Below are positions 63,918 to 64,000 of a stretch of 64,000 nucleotides of DNA, one piece after another. Source of the stretch: Geobacillus thermocatenulatus (GTDB lineage: Bacteria; Bacillota; Bacilli; Bacillales; Anoxybacillaceae); contig NZ_NEWK01000002.1 in the NCBI RefSeq assembly GCF_002217655.1, positions 497,164 through 561,163 on the forward strand. The letters are read 5' to 3'. The notes under the pieces are model-generated. The model was not told the DNA's origin. It did no database searches and worked only from the letters and a program-made list of their open reading frames with translations. Both the position numbers and the translations under genes were made by a program. Position 1 is the first letter of the stretch. Each line of letters begins with the position of its first letter.

Positions 63918-64000
63918 CGTTCTGTCTTCCCCTCTTTATGGAATAGCCACAGAGTGGGTGGGCGATATAGGCTTAAGCGGATACGCTCGCCCGGTTTCAT
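63911..64000 (-). CDS. C-terminal end of an upstream gene, cut by window
   Basis: The minus strand is open from the window edge to a TAA at 63911-63913, ending ...LWLFHKEGKTERC. The stop overlaps the AppB-type start by ATGCTAA, a common operon junction, so this is probably the end of an ATPase gene of the same transporter. Only 29 codons are visible. Confidence 0.4.
   Translation of the reverse strand: MKPGERIRLSLYRPPTLWLFHKEGKTERC

Overview
This window looks like the chromosome of a thermophilic Bacillaceae, most likely Geobacillus or a close relative. The grounds are the core gene content (cysJI, mqo, hut, psuKG, mscL, App/Opp-type ABC genes), strong AGGAGG-type ribosome sites, many GTG/TTG starts and GC-rich core coding DNA. 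A few regions are visibly AT-richer and look acquired. No assembly name or numeric GC value is claimed.

Region 1 (1-12.4 kb, core): sulfite reductase cysJI with a divergent LysR regulator, an ArsR/CDF metal-efflux operon with its operator, several small conserved proteins, an ECF sigma fragment, an MBL-fold hydrolase behind a FadR-like operator, a FAD amine oxidase, a UPF0302/IDEAL protein and mqo.

Region 2 (about 12.8-42.85 kb, accessory island): the left edge has tRNA-Arg(CCT), its terminator and the C-terminal remnant of a tyrosine integrase. The right edge, about 28 kb away, has a degenerate copy of the 3' half of the same tRNA in the same orientation, as expected of an old attachment site. 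Inside are a type III-D-like CRISPR effector operon with fused subunits (Cas10, Cas7-Cas5-Cas11-like, tandem Cas7, Csx19, TIGR03986 RAMP) and a CARF nuclease, a phage terminase fragment, a NYN protein, a MerR/ABC efflux pair, a broken Mrr-type endonuclease, a broken helD, IS110 and ISLre2 fragments, a RelE/XRE-type toxin-antitoxin pair, a secreted DUF3238-like protein and a McrB/DUF2357 restriction pair. The CRISPR and efflux genes lie between two near-identical 240-bp direct repeats. Short IS-like ends, a 250-bp palindromic MITE and other small repeats punctuate the island. No CRISPR array, cas1, cas2 or cas6 was seen.

Region 3 (42.9-64 kb, mostly core): an extradiol dioxygenase, an HTH-ImmA/IrrE gene overlapping a PIN-domain gene, a 43-residue membrane peptide, a coiled-coil protein with tandem heptads, psuK-psuG, a YeeE/TsuA thiosulfate transporter, mscL, a histidine-utilisation cluster (hutG-regulator, hutU-hutI-YjiH permease) with a perfect cre box, two hotdog thioesterases, a VOC protein, an uncharacterised small gene under a SAM-I (S-box) riboswitch, and an oligopeptide ABC transporter cut by the window end.

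The most interesting items are the array-less III-D-like operon with its altered CARF nuclease active site, its carriage on a decayed tRNA-Arg integrative element, and the SAM riboswitch controlling an unknown 105-residue protein.
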